NCBI GenBank assembly: GCA_021464415.1 | Contig: JAKCWG010000921.1 | Span: forward strand, 610,734-674,733 | DNA: 64,000 nucleotides | Source of the DNA: Lonicera japonica | Taxonomy: Eukaryota > Streptophyta > Magnoliopsida > Dipsacales > Caprifoliaceae | Direction: 5' to 3' | Part shown: positions 33,076 through 45,260 of the stretch, piece after piece | How the letters are laid out: every line of letters begins with the position of its first letter | Numbering within the stretch: the stretch's first letter is position 1 | Notes under the pieces: generated by a model | The model's input: the letters and a program-made list of their open reading frames with translations, nothing else | What the model was told of the DNA's origin: nothing | Databases searched by the model: none | Position numbers and translations under genes: made by a program

Positions 33076-36026
33076 TTTTCGATGGCATTCCTCAAGTAAA
33101 TAACTTGAGACACTAATCATAACTCTCGATTTTTAACCCTTATATCTCTTTTGGTCACATGATAAGTACCACCACCACCCATCCCTGCCTCACCTCACCC
33201 ATGTCCTCACATTGGACATCCCAAAAGGGCCTGTTGGACTATTGACAAATTCCAGTTGGTGTACTTAACCATGTACCAATCAATCCCCACTGGCACTTAG
33301 CCAACAAATAAACAAAAAAAATAAGGATACAAGAACAAGGACAACAATGAGTGCTCTAAAACTCAATACTAGTGATAATGACCCATAATTAGTTGATATC
33401 TACCAAACGGTTTCCATAGTATACCCAACCGTCAAATCCTTGACGGGTCAAAATCAAAAATTAAAACCATAATTTCCATAATATAATCATCGCATCCAAT
33501 GTATACCGTAAAACTTCTTCAATTATATACATTTTTCCAAACTTTCCATAAGTCTATCTTAAATTGTCATTAATTCACGTTTGTTTTACATACCAAAAAA
33601 TGTTTACTTATACGAGATTTACATTATCTATCCATTGGCACCTAACATACCAAAGTCATATCTCTCCATAGTGCATATTTGGAAAAATTTCAAGAACACA
33701 ATTACCTCACGACATGTGAGAAACTCATAGAACTCAAAAACTAATGTCCTATGATGACTCGAAGGACTTTCTCAAATTTAACAAAGATATACATGACAGA
33801 TGCCAAATTCAGACTTATAGGAAACAATTCTTTTGATTCTTCTAGTCAAGATTTAGATAAATTTCACTTGTCAACAAGGTAGGTGTTATTAACAACCCAA
33901 GAATGAACAATATCATATTATCATTGCAAGGATTACCATACAAGGAAACATGATAGAAGAAAACTAAAGCATAGATATCCCAAATCAAAATTTAAGAACC
34001 GAATGAACCATAAGGGTTTTGAGAATATTTCTGCATGCCCATCTATATCTTCAATATACCCAAAAGTTATGGGGTTACCATTTCATATTATGCAAGGAAT
34101 CTTTATGACGAGGGATACCATAAAAACAAAGAATAGTTGAAATTCATTTCATAACAATACGCTTAATTCAACTTCCTTGGCTCCAATGGTTAAAATATAA
34201 ATAATCCATAACTTAACCCATAAACTTTTATACTAGATCCTCTTCCAAATAGAAGTCTTACCTTAGTTGAAGAAAAACTATACAACCCAACATTCTCATA
34301 AAAAATTTGAGATAACCTCAATTCATACCACTATAATTATCACATACTCATAATACACAAATCTTACAAGAATCAACTTCCTGGCACCAAAGTGTACATA
34401 AGTATAAAGAACCATAATCCCAAATTTAGAGAAACCATAATTATATGCCCATTAAATCCCAATCTATTTTTCACATTTTAACATCTCATGGATTTCATGG
34501 CCCAACGATATTAGCATCTATAAGTATAAATCGAATAATTTCTAAACGTTTACGTCACCCAAACTCATACACCGAAGCATATTATCAATCACTTATAGAC
34601 TTAACCAAAAATATTTCTCCATAATAGAGGAAAATCGTAATAGTTTTATACCACAATACAAGGTGATTTCTGGTTACTATGAAATTCCTTAACATTAGTT
34701 AAGTAGCCGATTTAATTCAACAGTCCTTCCACAACACCGGTTCCCTTACAAAGGTGTCATACAGAATCATTAATCTATGTCCAAAAAGTCAGAAGTATAT
34801 GGATACACAAAGTGAATAAAGGTCATCTCTAAAGATTAATACTTTAGATCCACAAAAGGTCCATAACCCATAAATTTAAATCCAAAACAATCAAGATACA
34901 AAAGTTTATAATTTGAGAAATGTCCAAAACGGCACATTAAAACAGTTTCCACAATTGATCATACGTAATCCACATTACTAGTTTCACACTACCACTGAAT
35001 ATGCTCGTCATCTACCCAACATCTTAATTTATCCAAAAGTTTCAAGCCATGTGTGAAAAGGTACAGTTGAGGTTATTACAAACATGACAAACTTCATTGT
35101 CTTTTATGATGAGATTTCTCACAAGATATAACTAACCCCTAGAAGAAGAAAAGGCTATATTGTGAATGTCATACTCTCCCATATACTAAATACCTTACCT
35201 CAGGTGTTTTAAGAGACAGTGAAGGAAGAGATCAACTCCTTAATCCTTGAAAATTGAATGAAGTATGCGGCTTTTTACCATTCCCTTATATATATTGATC
35301 TATACTATCTGGAAGAACCTTCGTTTCCCATAAACCGCAAGATTGACTACTCCCTTCTATGGTGACCCTATTACCGGCATTTATAACAATCCTTACCTTG
35401 TGTACTCTAATAGGATTAATCATTTTGGCCAATTCCTATGCCACTTATTAGGTCGTTTCAAAAATTTCTATCGGAAAAAACTAGACCTTTATCCCGAATT
35501 ACATCTGGTCTCTTCTTCTCAAGAGACTAACCAAAATCACACGAGGTAGAAATCTAATCCAAGAGCAAGACAAACAGAACGACCTTAGGAAACAACGAGC
35601 GGACGATGTGATAAAGCTAGAACTTACTACCATACCATTGAAATAATGATTCTACCATTGTCACGTGGGACACAGTAAAACATAAAAAGAATTTTCCAAG
35701 TAATGTACCCACATCAGGTGGTACCAAATTCTCAAGGCCAAAATAAAAATGTCAAATACCAGGACTCCAAATAGGTCTAATCACAAGATACGACCATCAA
35801 TAATCATGATAATTGAAATCAGTGAAGAAACAACTTGCCACACCATATTGGCTACCAAACTCTAAATAAGTTGTAGCATACAAAACCGTCCCCCGAATTC
35901 AAAGTGTAAAGACTAAACACGGCCTCAGGAATACAAATATCACAATTACCGATAGATACAGGAATAACTTTCAAGAATCACAACACATTTTGTCCCCATC
36001 AAGCCCAAGTACTCGCCAACCTATGT
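33076..36026 (-). other. Non-coding interior of the Tekay-like element
   Basis: About 2.95 kb without gag, RT, RNase H or integrase motifs on either strand, and without long frames. The sequence is AT-rich and of mixed composition. It fits a large retrotransposon derivative rather than a decayed coding element, since not even fragments of pol motifs are seen. Confidence 0.6.
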
Positions 36027-36038
36027 TCTGATACCAAT
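36027..36038 (-). other. Primer binding site of the Tekay-like element
   Basis: Minus strand ATTGGTATCAGAAC begins two bases inside the 5' LTR and matches the tRNA-iMet-type site TGGTATCAGAGC with one mismatch. Confidence 0.85.
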
Positions 36039-36039
36039 T

Positions 36040-38699
36040 TGTAAAACCCTTGCCTTAACATACAGAACAACACCCGTAATTAAGACCTAGAGTTCTATTA
36101 ACCTATTTTAGATTGGCTAAAATGTGTATATATGTAAATTTATAAAGAGATTCAAACGGTAAATATCACACATGTCAATCAAGAAGATATTACTGTACAT
36201 AATCATGCATACATGTAACTGATATACAAAACCAAACTAAGCATGCGCACGTCAGTAGATAACACTTTGGGTTAGCCATGGCTTCCCGGGATAACATATA
36301 CATAACAAAAATGAATCTATATAAGAGCCATCTATTTCGTTTTGGAACCCGTAGTCCCGTTACCATCGTTTGTCCCCTTGTGTACCTGTAATTGTAAATG
36401 AAACACGGGGTGAGCTCACCGCTCAGTAGAGGAAAAATATAAGGGAAAATTTTGAAAACAATCCTTGATATATTACCGTAAACCAAGTAAACATTTTCAT
36501 TATATAATCTAAACGTTATTTGTAACATATCACAAAATATAACTAGATCATGATGATGCATACTCATACATATACAGGTTACCTCCTTTGTGTCAACCCA
36601 TTACCGAATCTTGACGATGCATGCCGATGAGAAACCAAGCCAAGATGGCCATATATAATCCATTCGTTTCAAGAGCATAACATAATCACAGTTCCTGTTA
36701 ACGAGAACCTGAACTGGAATCTAATTGTAGAATTCATTGCCTTAAAATGGGATACCGTCATCATACCCAGGAAGTGGAACAATAACCCGTCCATCTTCTA
36801 CAGTTCCTGAGTCTTTCACATGTGGCTTATAAACGGCCAAATAATATCCCTCAGGGGTTTAGGGCTTTTTAACCTAAGGCACCAGGTCATGCCTATTTTC
36901 CCATCCCGACAATCACCATGAAAACAAATATTCATACACAAGTTACATCATCATGGTCATCCATGACCAAGTACAATCATCTCTAAAAGATCAATCAACC
37001 AATCATATCTGATAAGACAATATTAAGATATAAATGAAGCTTCCATGAATTGCCATGAGAAATAAGCCTCCATGTAGCCTCTAAATAGATATATATATAT
37101 AATCAAGTTCTCAGCATCATAATAAGAGATATACACCCATTCGATAGGCCATAAGGGAATTTGAGCTTGCTGAAGAATCTTCAAGATTGCAGTTGACGCA
37201 ATAGTGATGCACAACATGCATTCATGCTCTTTTTGACAACTAAAAACCACACATGCCACTTGAACTTCATTCATCATGTATCCATGTTCCTCAGCGCATA
37301 TATAACCCATTTACAAATTCACTTGGATACAACCAAGCATGTATATCCAAGGAACATCGCTTACAAGTCAGTATTACATAGATATCAAGTTCAAGCGACA
37401 TATCTTGTTCCACTTCATGCATGAAGTATAAGGTTGATACTGCATATGCCATATAAACTCTATCAAAATCATGTCCATGTCCTTTAGTGTGTACAAAACC
37501 CTTTTCTTATCAAATCAACACATACATACCCAAAGAACATCCATAGGAATCAATAACATGTAATCATAGAGATTAGATGGCATATCTTGCTTAGATACAT
37601 GAATTCATACTCCAATTAATCATATATCATTAATATTAATATGTAAAATCATCATATTTAACATACATGTATAAATCATCCATTTCTAGTCAAATAAATT
37701 CATATTATCAAGTGTACATAGCATCTATTGCCTCAAACCTCACTTTTAGGTCTTTATTAATCATAAAACATTATGTTATATGCCATACTTTAGATAAATT
37801 AGACAAATGAAGTGAAACTATGATGATATTGATGAAACAATGCCAAAATTTCAAGTTTAAGAGCATATAAACCCCTACCTCGACTTATTAGCGAAGAAGG
37901 AGAAAATATGTAGCTTTCGGCCTTTCCTCAAGCAAAGCTCACAAGGAAGATGATGAATAGAGACCAGGAGGATGATTCAGAGGATTTGGAGCTTTTATCT
38001 CGGATTGGTGTTGAAAAATGAGTGAGAATCCTTCAAATAACCCGCCTCTATCTCTCTCTAGAGCCTTCTAGTTGATAGGAGTGAGCTTGGGTCGAATTTA
38101 GTGTGTTAAGATGATAAATGGTGAGAAAACGGGGTTAAAACTCCAGAAAAATCGTCTCCAGGGCTCCAAGATCGATCTTGCCCCTCCCAAGATCGATCTT
38201 GGGAGCTCTCAGCCAAAGCCGATTTCATAGCACTGATCACTGGATGTATTTTAGTCATAACTCCTTTCTCATAACTCAGATTTGGGTGATCTTTATGTCC
38301 ACGAAAAGGTAATTCAAAGATCTACAACTTCCTAAGAGGATGTTTTCCCAAATTCTAGATAAATATTTTTCAAAAATTCACCGAAGATAGTGCTTTGCCA
38401 AACCGCTACCGAATGACTAAAATTTAGCGATGGGCCTACTTTGTGCCTTGTTTTGAGACAAAATTTTAGAATATTACAAATACTAGATACAAAAGAAAAC
38501 AGAATCTTCATCGAATACGTAACGAAGAAATTACAATAGCTCAAAGTTAGCCATAATTCACAAATCGCAAATAACCAAAATTTCCTATTTACCAACCGAA
38601 ATTGATTGGGACCACCCGAATCACCAAACGATCATTCACATGTATATAAATAAGCTAATATACTTCAATTTAAAACAAATTAAAGTAAGGGGTGTTACA
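36040..38699 (-). repeat. 5' LTR of the Tekay-like element (2660 bp)
   Basis: Plus-strand TGTAAAACCCTTGCC to AAGGGGTGTTACA. Two palindromes, CAAGATCGATCTTG at 38167-38180 and CCAAGATCGATCTTGG at 38187-38202, occur where the other LTR has one. Divergence from the other LTR is clearly greater than between the two Tat-like LTRs. Confidence 0.88.
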
Positions 38700-38704
38700 T
38701 TATT

Positions 38705-39019
38705 TATCCTTAGACTTCTCCTTAATCAATCTGGTTTATCTCATGCACGAGCAATGTAATTACCGCAGCTTTTATCATAGTAAGGTCGTGACTAAACCAC
38801 GATTATCACCATACTAATACACTTAATAACATAGATCAAATTTGGATGAGTAGCATGAAAATTACATGCAATGTGATATTAGGCATGCCTATTTCCAACT
38901 GGCCCAACTTTAATGAGATTAAATTTAACCCTCCAAATTTTATGTTAAACCACAATAGAAGGAAAAACAAATATGCATAGTTAAGAAGAAAATAAACCAT
39001 CTTCTTTATTCTGTAGAAA
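38705..39019 (-). other. 3' non-coding part of the old Copia element
   Basis: Lies between the RNase H scrap and the break caused by the Tekay-like insertion; continues at 21623-21547 up to the PPT. No gene. Confidence 0.6.
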
Positions 39020-39285
39020 ATATGTGTCTAAATAAAAGAGTATCTATAATACATACTCTCACTAAATCAGCACATTATTTGATAACAAAAAACTCATATA
39101 AGCCTTTAGTGAACGAATCCGTAATTATGGAGTTTATGCTTATATGCTCTATAGACACGACAACTCTGAACTCTTCTTTAACAACAAAATTTTTTATATC
39201 TATGTGCTTTAGATTTTTAAAAAAATATTATGCTGTTATCGAATATAGCATAATCAATTTATTATCACAAAATATCTTTAATGGT
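39020..39285 (-). pseudogene. Copia RNase H fragment of the old element
   Basis: The minus strand reads PLKIFCDNKLIMLYSITA, then a stop, then KNLKHIDIKNFVVKEEF, then a segment matching ITDSFTKGL. These are the CDN, KHIDIK and DPLTKGL-type hallmarks of the Copia RNase H end. The fragment starts exactly at the ATGGT target site of the Athila-like element; the upstream coding part is at 55184 and beyond. Confidence 0.85.
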
Positions 39286-39568
39286 TGATAAGTGCATTAT
39301 AATGCACTTGTATAAGCCTATGCATGCACATTATAGTACACTTATATGGCTAAACACATCAAATAAACTCCAAATTACCGCTTGTTGATTCAATAGCAAA
39401 CTAGGTTACTAATCCAATTTTGCAAGCTTAATTGTGTACAAAAGGCTGTGCTTTGTTGATATGTGGAAATTCATTGGAAAGAATGGCAAGAAAAATATAT
39501 TAGAACAATTAAAAGAAGATCGAGAGAAGCATGGGCAAGAAAAGAAGATTTTGAGTAATTAGAAGAAG

Positions 39569-39739
39569 CCAAGATCGATCTTGGCATTAGTAAGATCGAT
39601 CTTGGTTCCTGCCAGCCTTTGCAAAAGAGAACCGAGAGCTTCCAAGATCGATCTTGGCCTCCCAATATCGATCTTGCCCTTTTTACCACTAGTAGCTTTG
39701 AAGCAAGATTGATCTTGCCAAAGGCAAGATCGATCTTGG
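39569..39739. repeat. Palindrome cluster CCAAGATCGATCTTGG, 6 copies
   Basis: Copies at 39569-39584, 39592-39603, 39642-39657, 39663-39676 (one mismatch), 39703-39718 (one mismatch) and 39724-39739. They lie upstream of the TATA box in U3. Confidence 0.92.
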
Positions 39740-39848
39740 TCACCTGAAGATATTTTCTCCCACTTGCATCAACTTGCCAACTCCCAAAAAAACCAAATTC
39801 ACCTTACCTTTGCAACTTGGCCACTTGCCCCCACCTCCTTAGTACCTC

Positions 39849-39856
39849 TATAAATA
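39849..39856 (+). promoter_or_regulatory. TATA box of the Athila-like 5' LTR
   Basis: TATAAATA in the context CCTCTATAAATAGAGGCC, itself a near palindrome. The same box is in the 3' LTR at 54062-54069. Confidence 0.75.
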
Positions 39857-41018
39857 GAGGCCAAGGTTCAAGCTTAAGAGACACACTTTTAGAGAGAGAT
39901 TACACCCTTGTAATTGAGAGAAAATTTAGAGAGAAAAATAGAGAGAAACTTTCCTTTTCTTCTTGTATTCCCTTCAACTTGGGACAAACTCACTTATTAT
40001 ATTTTAATACAAGTGTTCTCTTGATTCTACTTCTTCTTTAATATGCGTTCATCATCTATGGAGGGGTGAATCACCTAGCCAAGGCTAGGGGTTGAACTTG
40101 TTGTAAAAATAAACATGTTCTAGTTTTCAATTCTTTTAAGCTTCATGCCTAGTGTTGTCAAATAGTTATACTTTTCATCTATTGGTTATATTTCTTAATC
40201 TTCTACGGTTTAAAATACCATGAAAATTATGGAACTTCCATTTAAATCTCCTTTGCTTCTTTATGCCCAGTATATGGAATTCTTTGGTGATAAATGGAAT
40301 GGTTTAGTATATAAATGAAACTTAGACTTTTCATGCCAAGTATGATTAGTACCAGTTGAATCATTTATATACAAACAAGGACTTAAAATAAGCATATATT
40401 ATTCAACAACCACCATTGTAAATGGATGGTTATACTATTTATGTTAAAATAGAAAAAAATGTTTAAAATATGGTCACATCTTGTGGTTAAAGTGTAAAGT
40501 ATGGTTTTATTTCCTTTGTCACCTACAACACTTAAACACACTTTGTGCCCCTATTTAAGGACTCTCTAATTGCTTGTTTATTCCCTTAAATGTGATGTTT
40601 ATCTTCCCTTATTTGGTCTCCTAGTGGAGTTGGATTGGTTATATTTCCTCAAAATCTTTTATCGCCAACGTCTAGACCTTTATTTGATGAGCAAATATAT
40701 AACACACTAAGGTAAATGAATGAGCCGAATTGGATTCATTGAAACATGGTTATTATAGACAACAAAGAATCCCTCAAAGCCTTTGCTTTCCTTAATATAA
40801 GAGCATTTTCATAACTCTAAAAGTTTGTTTCAAACTTTCATAAAAATAATTCACAAAACAACTTTTAATCAATCAACATCTATTATATAAACTTGTGATA
40901 TACAAAGCTTTCGCCCCCTCCCTGTGGTTCGACACTCGGACTTCCATAGTCTATACTAAAACTTGACCGCCTATACTTGGGTGTATATGATTGCACTATT
41001 TTTCGCGTGTCAAGTTTT

Positions 41019-41036
41019 TGGCGCCATTGCCGAAGA
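41019..41036 (+). other. Primer binding site of the Athila-like element
   Basis: TGGCGCCATTGCCGAAGA, six bases after the LTR. It is a diverged form of the TGGCGCCGTTGCCGGGGA site (tRNA-Asp type) characteristic of Athila. Confidence 0.85.
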
Positions 41037-41228
41037 GGGCAACAAAAGACAAACACGGGTTTAGTATATATATATTTGGTTGTATCATTCTAACTTTGTG
41101 TATTCATTTTATTCTTTACACACTTTCTTTAGTATATGATCCATTGGTTAAGAAATACCAAAGGACATGTAGAAAGAGATTCATTTTCTGATTCACTTTT
41201 CTATAATCTATTTGATATAGATTTTACA

Positions 41229-42826
41229 ATGGATCCTTAAGAATGAGCATAAGGAGGAAACGGTAGAAACGGCGGGAATCATGCCAATGTTCAAATCCAA
41301 CCCGTCTAAAAATCACCAATAGCAACCATGAGAGATTATCCCCAACTACCAATGAGCGCTACTGCATCATGTATCATTCTCCCACGGCAGCCAACCATTT
41401 TACAATCAAGCCGGGAATGATACCACTTTTACCAAGATTTCATGGAATAGAATCTGAAACTCCATACTTACACCTCAAAGAATTTGAAAAAATGTGCTCC
41501 ACTTTCCATGATCCACATGTAACCGAAGAGGTAGTAAGGCTCCAACTTTTTCCATTCGCATTAAAAGAAAAAGCAAAAACTTGGCTTAGTGCACAAAGAC
41601 CACGTTCCATTACATCGTGGCAAGCTTTACAAACTAAATTTTTAAAGAAATTTTTTCCCATTCATAGAACAAAAGCTTTAAGGCGTCAAATTTCAAACTT
41701 TGCACCAAAAGATCAAGAAATTTTCTATGAATGTTGGGAAAGATACAAAAAACTTGTAAATGCTTGTCCCCACCATGGGTACAAAAATTGGAATTTGGTT
41801 AGTTTCTTCTACCAATCATTCACTCCGAAAATGAGAAAATTTGTAGAAATGATGTGTAACGGCACATTTCTAAGTAAAAATTCCGACGAGGCATTTGATT
41901 TCTTTGATTATATAGCCAAGAGTAACCAAACATGGGATACTTACAATTTTTTCAAAAGAAATATGCCTAATCGGGGTGGTTACTACCAATTAAAGGAAAA
42001 TGATGATTTGGTGGCTAGACTTACACAATTGACCAAAAACATTGAAGCTTTGGAATTTTCAAAACCAAAAGAGGTCAATTTGGTAGAAGAAGAAACTTTT
42101 TGTAGCATATGTGACATGATAGGATATCCAACGAAAAAAAGTCCTACCATACCAACCGTCAAGCAAGTTCTACTTGACCCGGCGCAAGTAAACATGATGA
42201 ATAACTACAAAAGGCCGCAAAACTCACCATTTTCGAAAACTTACAATAGTGAGTGGAGGAATCATCCTAATTTCCGTTGGGGTAATTCAAACACTTAAAC
42301 TAATCAAGCTTCGAATTTTCAAAAATCTCAATCATTATATGTTCCCCCACCAAAAAGAAATTTGGAAGAAATGCTTACACAGTTTATTTAAAAATTCGAT
42401 CAAAATTTTCAAAAATTCGATCAACATGTTCAAAGGTGTGAGCAATACTTCCAAAGAAATGATCGTTTTATGAACGATATGAGAAATGTTTTATCAAAAA
42501 TGGCTCCAAATTTTTCAAAGCAACAGAAGGGTAAATTTCCAGCTCAACCTCTTGCAAATCCTCACAGGCAAACTATGATGATTGAAGAGGGAGCTTCTTC
42601 ACAAGATGCATTAGAGCATGTGAAATCTATCACCACTCTTCGAGGTGGAAAAATTGTTGATAAAACTATTCACCCCAAGGTCCAAAAGCCAAAGGAGGTA
42701 GTTCAATCAAAAGACCCTGAGGTGGTAGAAAAAGAGAGTGAAAAGAATCAGGAGGAAGTAATAGGAAATGAAGATGTTGAAAAAATCAAAGAAAGTGTGA
42801 AAATTCCTTTTCCTCAAAGGCTATAA
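41229..42826 (+). pseudogene. Athila-like gag (broken)
   Basis: Begins at ATG 41229 (MDP then stops) and changes frame near 41370. The main open part (41369-42298) contains the retrotransposon gag domain: IKPGMIPLLPRFHGIESETP, HLKEFEKMCSTF, KEKAKTWLSA, SWQALQTKFLKKFFP. After in-frame TAA codons at 42296 and 42392 the same frame continues (ATG 42470 to stop 42826) with a lysine/glutamate-rich tail leading to KIPFPQRL, the usual entry to protease. No CCHC knuckle is seen, as expected for Athila. Stops and frameshift mean no full-length Gag. Confidence 0.88.
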
Positions 42827-43502
42827 CAATCTTCAAAATCAAATCAAAATGCCAAAATTTTGGAAGTTTTCCAACAAGTAAAAATAACATTCCACTACTC
42901 GATGCGGTCGAACAAATTTTTTCTTACGTGAATTTTTTGAAAGATTGTGTACCATAAAAAGAAGGTTAAATGTCAAAAAGAAAGCTTTTATGGCCGAACA
43001 AGTAAGCTCAATTTTGCAAAATACAAGAATTTCTAAATACAAGGACCCGGATTGTCCAACGATTTCATGTATGATAAGAAATTGTCGAATAAAATGAGCT
43101 TTACTTGATTTAGGAGCAAGTGTGAATGTTCTTCCATTTTCAGTTTATGAATAATTGGGTTTAGGAGAGTTGAAGCCTATAAAAGTCACCATTCAATTAA
43201 CGGATAGGTCTGTTAAGGTTCCACGAGGAATTGTGGAAGATGTACTTGTGCAGGTAGACAAATTCTTCTTCCTCGTTGATTTCATAGTCACTGATACACA
43301 ACCTATCATAAACCCCGCTAATCAAATTCTTGTTATTTTAGGAAGATCATTTCTTGCAACATCCAATGCAATAATTAATTATAAAAATGGTATTGTTAAA
43401 TTAACATTTGAAAATATTACTTTTGAGCTAAATGTGTTTTCATTAAGCAAGCAAGCATGTGATTTTGAAGATAAAAATGAACACGTTAACATGATATAGT
43501 CA
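42827..43502 (+). pseudogene. Athila-like aspartic protease region (broken)
   Basis: After several frameshifts and stops the active-site segment ALLDLGASVNVLPFSVYE is read near 43100-43150 (D-L-G-A-S motif). The clean frame 43155-43499 follows with GLGELKPIKVTIQLTDRSVK, PRGIVEDVLVQVDKFFF and ILGRSFLAT, typical of Athila protease. A stop at 43497-43499 separates it from RT. Confidence 0.85.
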
Positions 43503-45260
43503 TTGGTTGAAGAACACTTTGAATTTTCTTTTGAAATGGATCCATTGGGAGACATTCTAACCACTCCCAAGGAATCCAATAATTGCAAGAAAGTGTTTTT
43601 TTTAGGTGAAAAACCAATTTTAAAGAAAGAAGGTGAATCCAAACCATCCGTACCAATCAAAGGAAGAATGGACTTGAAGCCTTTGCCAAGCAACTTGAAG
43701 TATGCTTTTCTAGGTAGTTTCGAAACTTTTCCAGTGGTAATTTCTTCCGAATTTTCAGCCAAACAAGAGGAAAAGTTGGTAAGTATGCTCGATAAGTATA
43801 AAAAGGCCTTTGGTTGGAGTTTAGCCGATTTTCATGGAATTAGTCCCTTAATTTGTACTCATAAAATTTATTTAGAAGATAAGGCTAAACCATCAATACA
43901 ATTTCAATGCCATTTAAATCCTCATATGCAAGAAGTTGTAAGAAATGAGGTGTTGAAATTGCTTGATGCAAAAATAATCTGTCTAATTTCTGATAGTAAG
44001 TAGGTAAGTCTTACCCAAGTCGTACCTAAAAAGTCCGGGCTCACGGTGGTTAAAAATGAGAAAGATGAATTAATCCCACAAAGAGTCACTTCCGGGTGGC
44101 GTATGTGCATTGATTACCGTAAGCTAAATGCTGTAACACGTAAAGATCATTTTCCACTTAATTTCTTAGATCAAATGCTAGAAAGAGTGGCGGGACATGA
44201 ATTTTATTATTTCTTGGACCGATTTTCGGGTACAATCAAATTGAAATCGAATTGGATGATCAAGAAAAACAACCATTACATGTCTATTCGGCACCTTTGC
44301 ATATCGAAGGATGCCATTTGGATTATGTAATGCCCCCGCTATTTTCAAAGATGCATGCTAAGCATTTTTAGCGATCTCGTGGAAAGAACTTTAGAAGTGT
44401 TTATGGATGACTTCACTGTTTACGGTGGGTCATTCGATAATTGTTTGTTAAATCTTGAGCAGGTTCTAAAACGATGTGTAAGAAAGAGGCTTGTTCTCAA
44501 TTGGGAAAAATGTCATTTTATGATGACAAAAGGGATTGTTTTGGCCCATGTCATGTCCAAAAAGGGAATTGAAGTTGATAAAGCAAAGGTGGATTTCATC
44601 GCTAAATTGCCAACTCTAAAAACGGTCAAAGATGTCTGCTCATTTTTGGGCCACGCCAGATTCTATCGAAGATTTATACAAAATTTTAGCTTAATTGCTA
44701 AACCAATGTGTAATCTTTTCCTTAAAGATGCACCATTCGAGTGGACTAATCAATGTGAGGAAGCTTTCAACAAACTCAAGCAATTGCTCACCACCGCTCC
44801 TATTATGCAAAGTCCGAATTGGAATCTTCCATTCGAATTTATGTGTGACGTAAGTGACTACGCAATTGGTGTGGTTCTCGGGCAAAGAAAGGACAAAAAG
44901 CCGGGTGTAATTTATTATGCTAGCCAAACTCTTAATGAGGCTCAAATGAATTACACCACTACCGAGAAGAAGCTCCTTGCCATTGTGTTCGCTCTCGACA
45001 AGTTCCGGTCTTATCTCATCGGCTCACCAATCCTAATATTCAAGGACCATGCTGCTCTTAAATTCTTGTTGACAAAGAAGGATGCTAAGCCGCGACTCTT
45101 GCGTTTGATTCTTCTACTTCAAGAATTCAACATCATGATTAAAGACAAAAAAGGAGGCGAAAATGTAGTGGTCGATCACTTGTCAAGGCTCATGTTCAAT
45201 GCCCCATCGACGAAAGCCCAATCAAAGACTCATTTCCCGATGAGCACTTGTTCTCAATGA
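43503..45260 (+). pseudogene. Athila-like reverse transcriptase and RNase H (broken)
   Basis: RT begins with a connector and KKAFGWSLADFHGISP. A stop lies near 44001. The frame 44046-44330 gives TSGWRMCIDYRKLNAVTRKD and FPLNFLDQMLERVAGHEFYYF, then shifts. From 44355 the clean frame contains the catalytic box EVFMDDFTVYG, the LGH-FYRRFI region, and RNase H with DVSDYAIGVVLGQR, YTTTEKKLLAIVFALDKFRS and HAALKFLL. The catalytic aspartates of RT and RNase H are visible, but the frame breaks prevent a continuous product. Confidence 0.92.

Larger units (their letters stand above)
21624..38699 (-). mobile_element. Tekay/Del-like Gypsy derivative without visible gag-pol (LARD-like), interrupted by a Tat-like element
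   Basis: LTRs of about 2.7 kb (TGTAA...TTACA ends) bound an internal region of only 3.0 kb. On the minus strand a tRNA-Met-type primer site lies just inside the 5' LTR and a GTGGGGGAGA tract just before the 3' LTR. Flanks are CTATT (21619-21623) and TTATT (38700-38704), a 5-bp duplication with one mismatch. I find no gag, RT, RNase H or integrase in the interior, only the terminal NFEDEIFLSGGD-like codons next to the PPT, which are typical of chromovirus polyprotein ends. It would need proteins from an autonomous relative. Without the inserted element it is about 8.4 kb. Confidence 0.85.
39286..41012 (+). repeat. 5' LTR of the Athila-like element (1727 bp)
   Basis: TGATAAGTGCATTATAATGC to TCGCGTGTCA. 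It contains six exact or near copies of CCAAGATCGATCTTGG between 39569 and 39739. A TATAAATA promoter box is at 39849-39856, followed by an AGAGACACAC... leader. The 3' LTR is 124 bp shorter owing to deletions described in the findings. Confidence 0.93.

Noticed and set aside
39471..39743. Minus-strand frame with repeated RSIL/DRSW residues, also near 46441-46901
   Set aside because: The residues come from translating the CCAAGATCGATCTTGG palindrome; no start or length conservation.
41369..42298. 309-codon frame as a host gene
   Set aside because: It is the retrotransposon gag domain within the Athila-like element, with the expected neighbours and frame continuation past stops.
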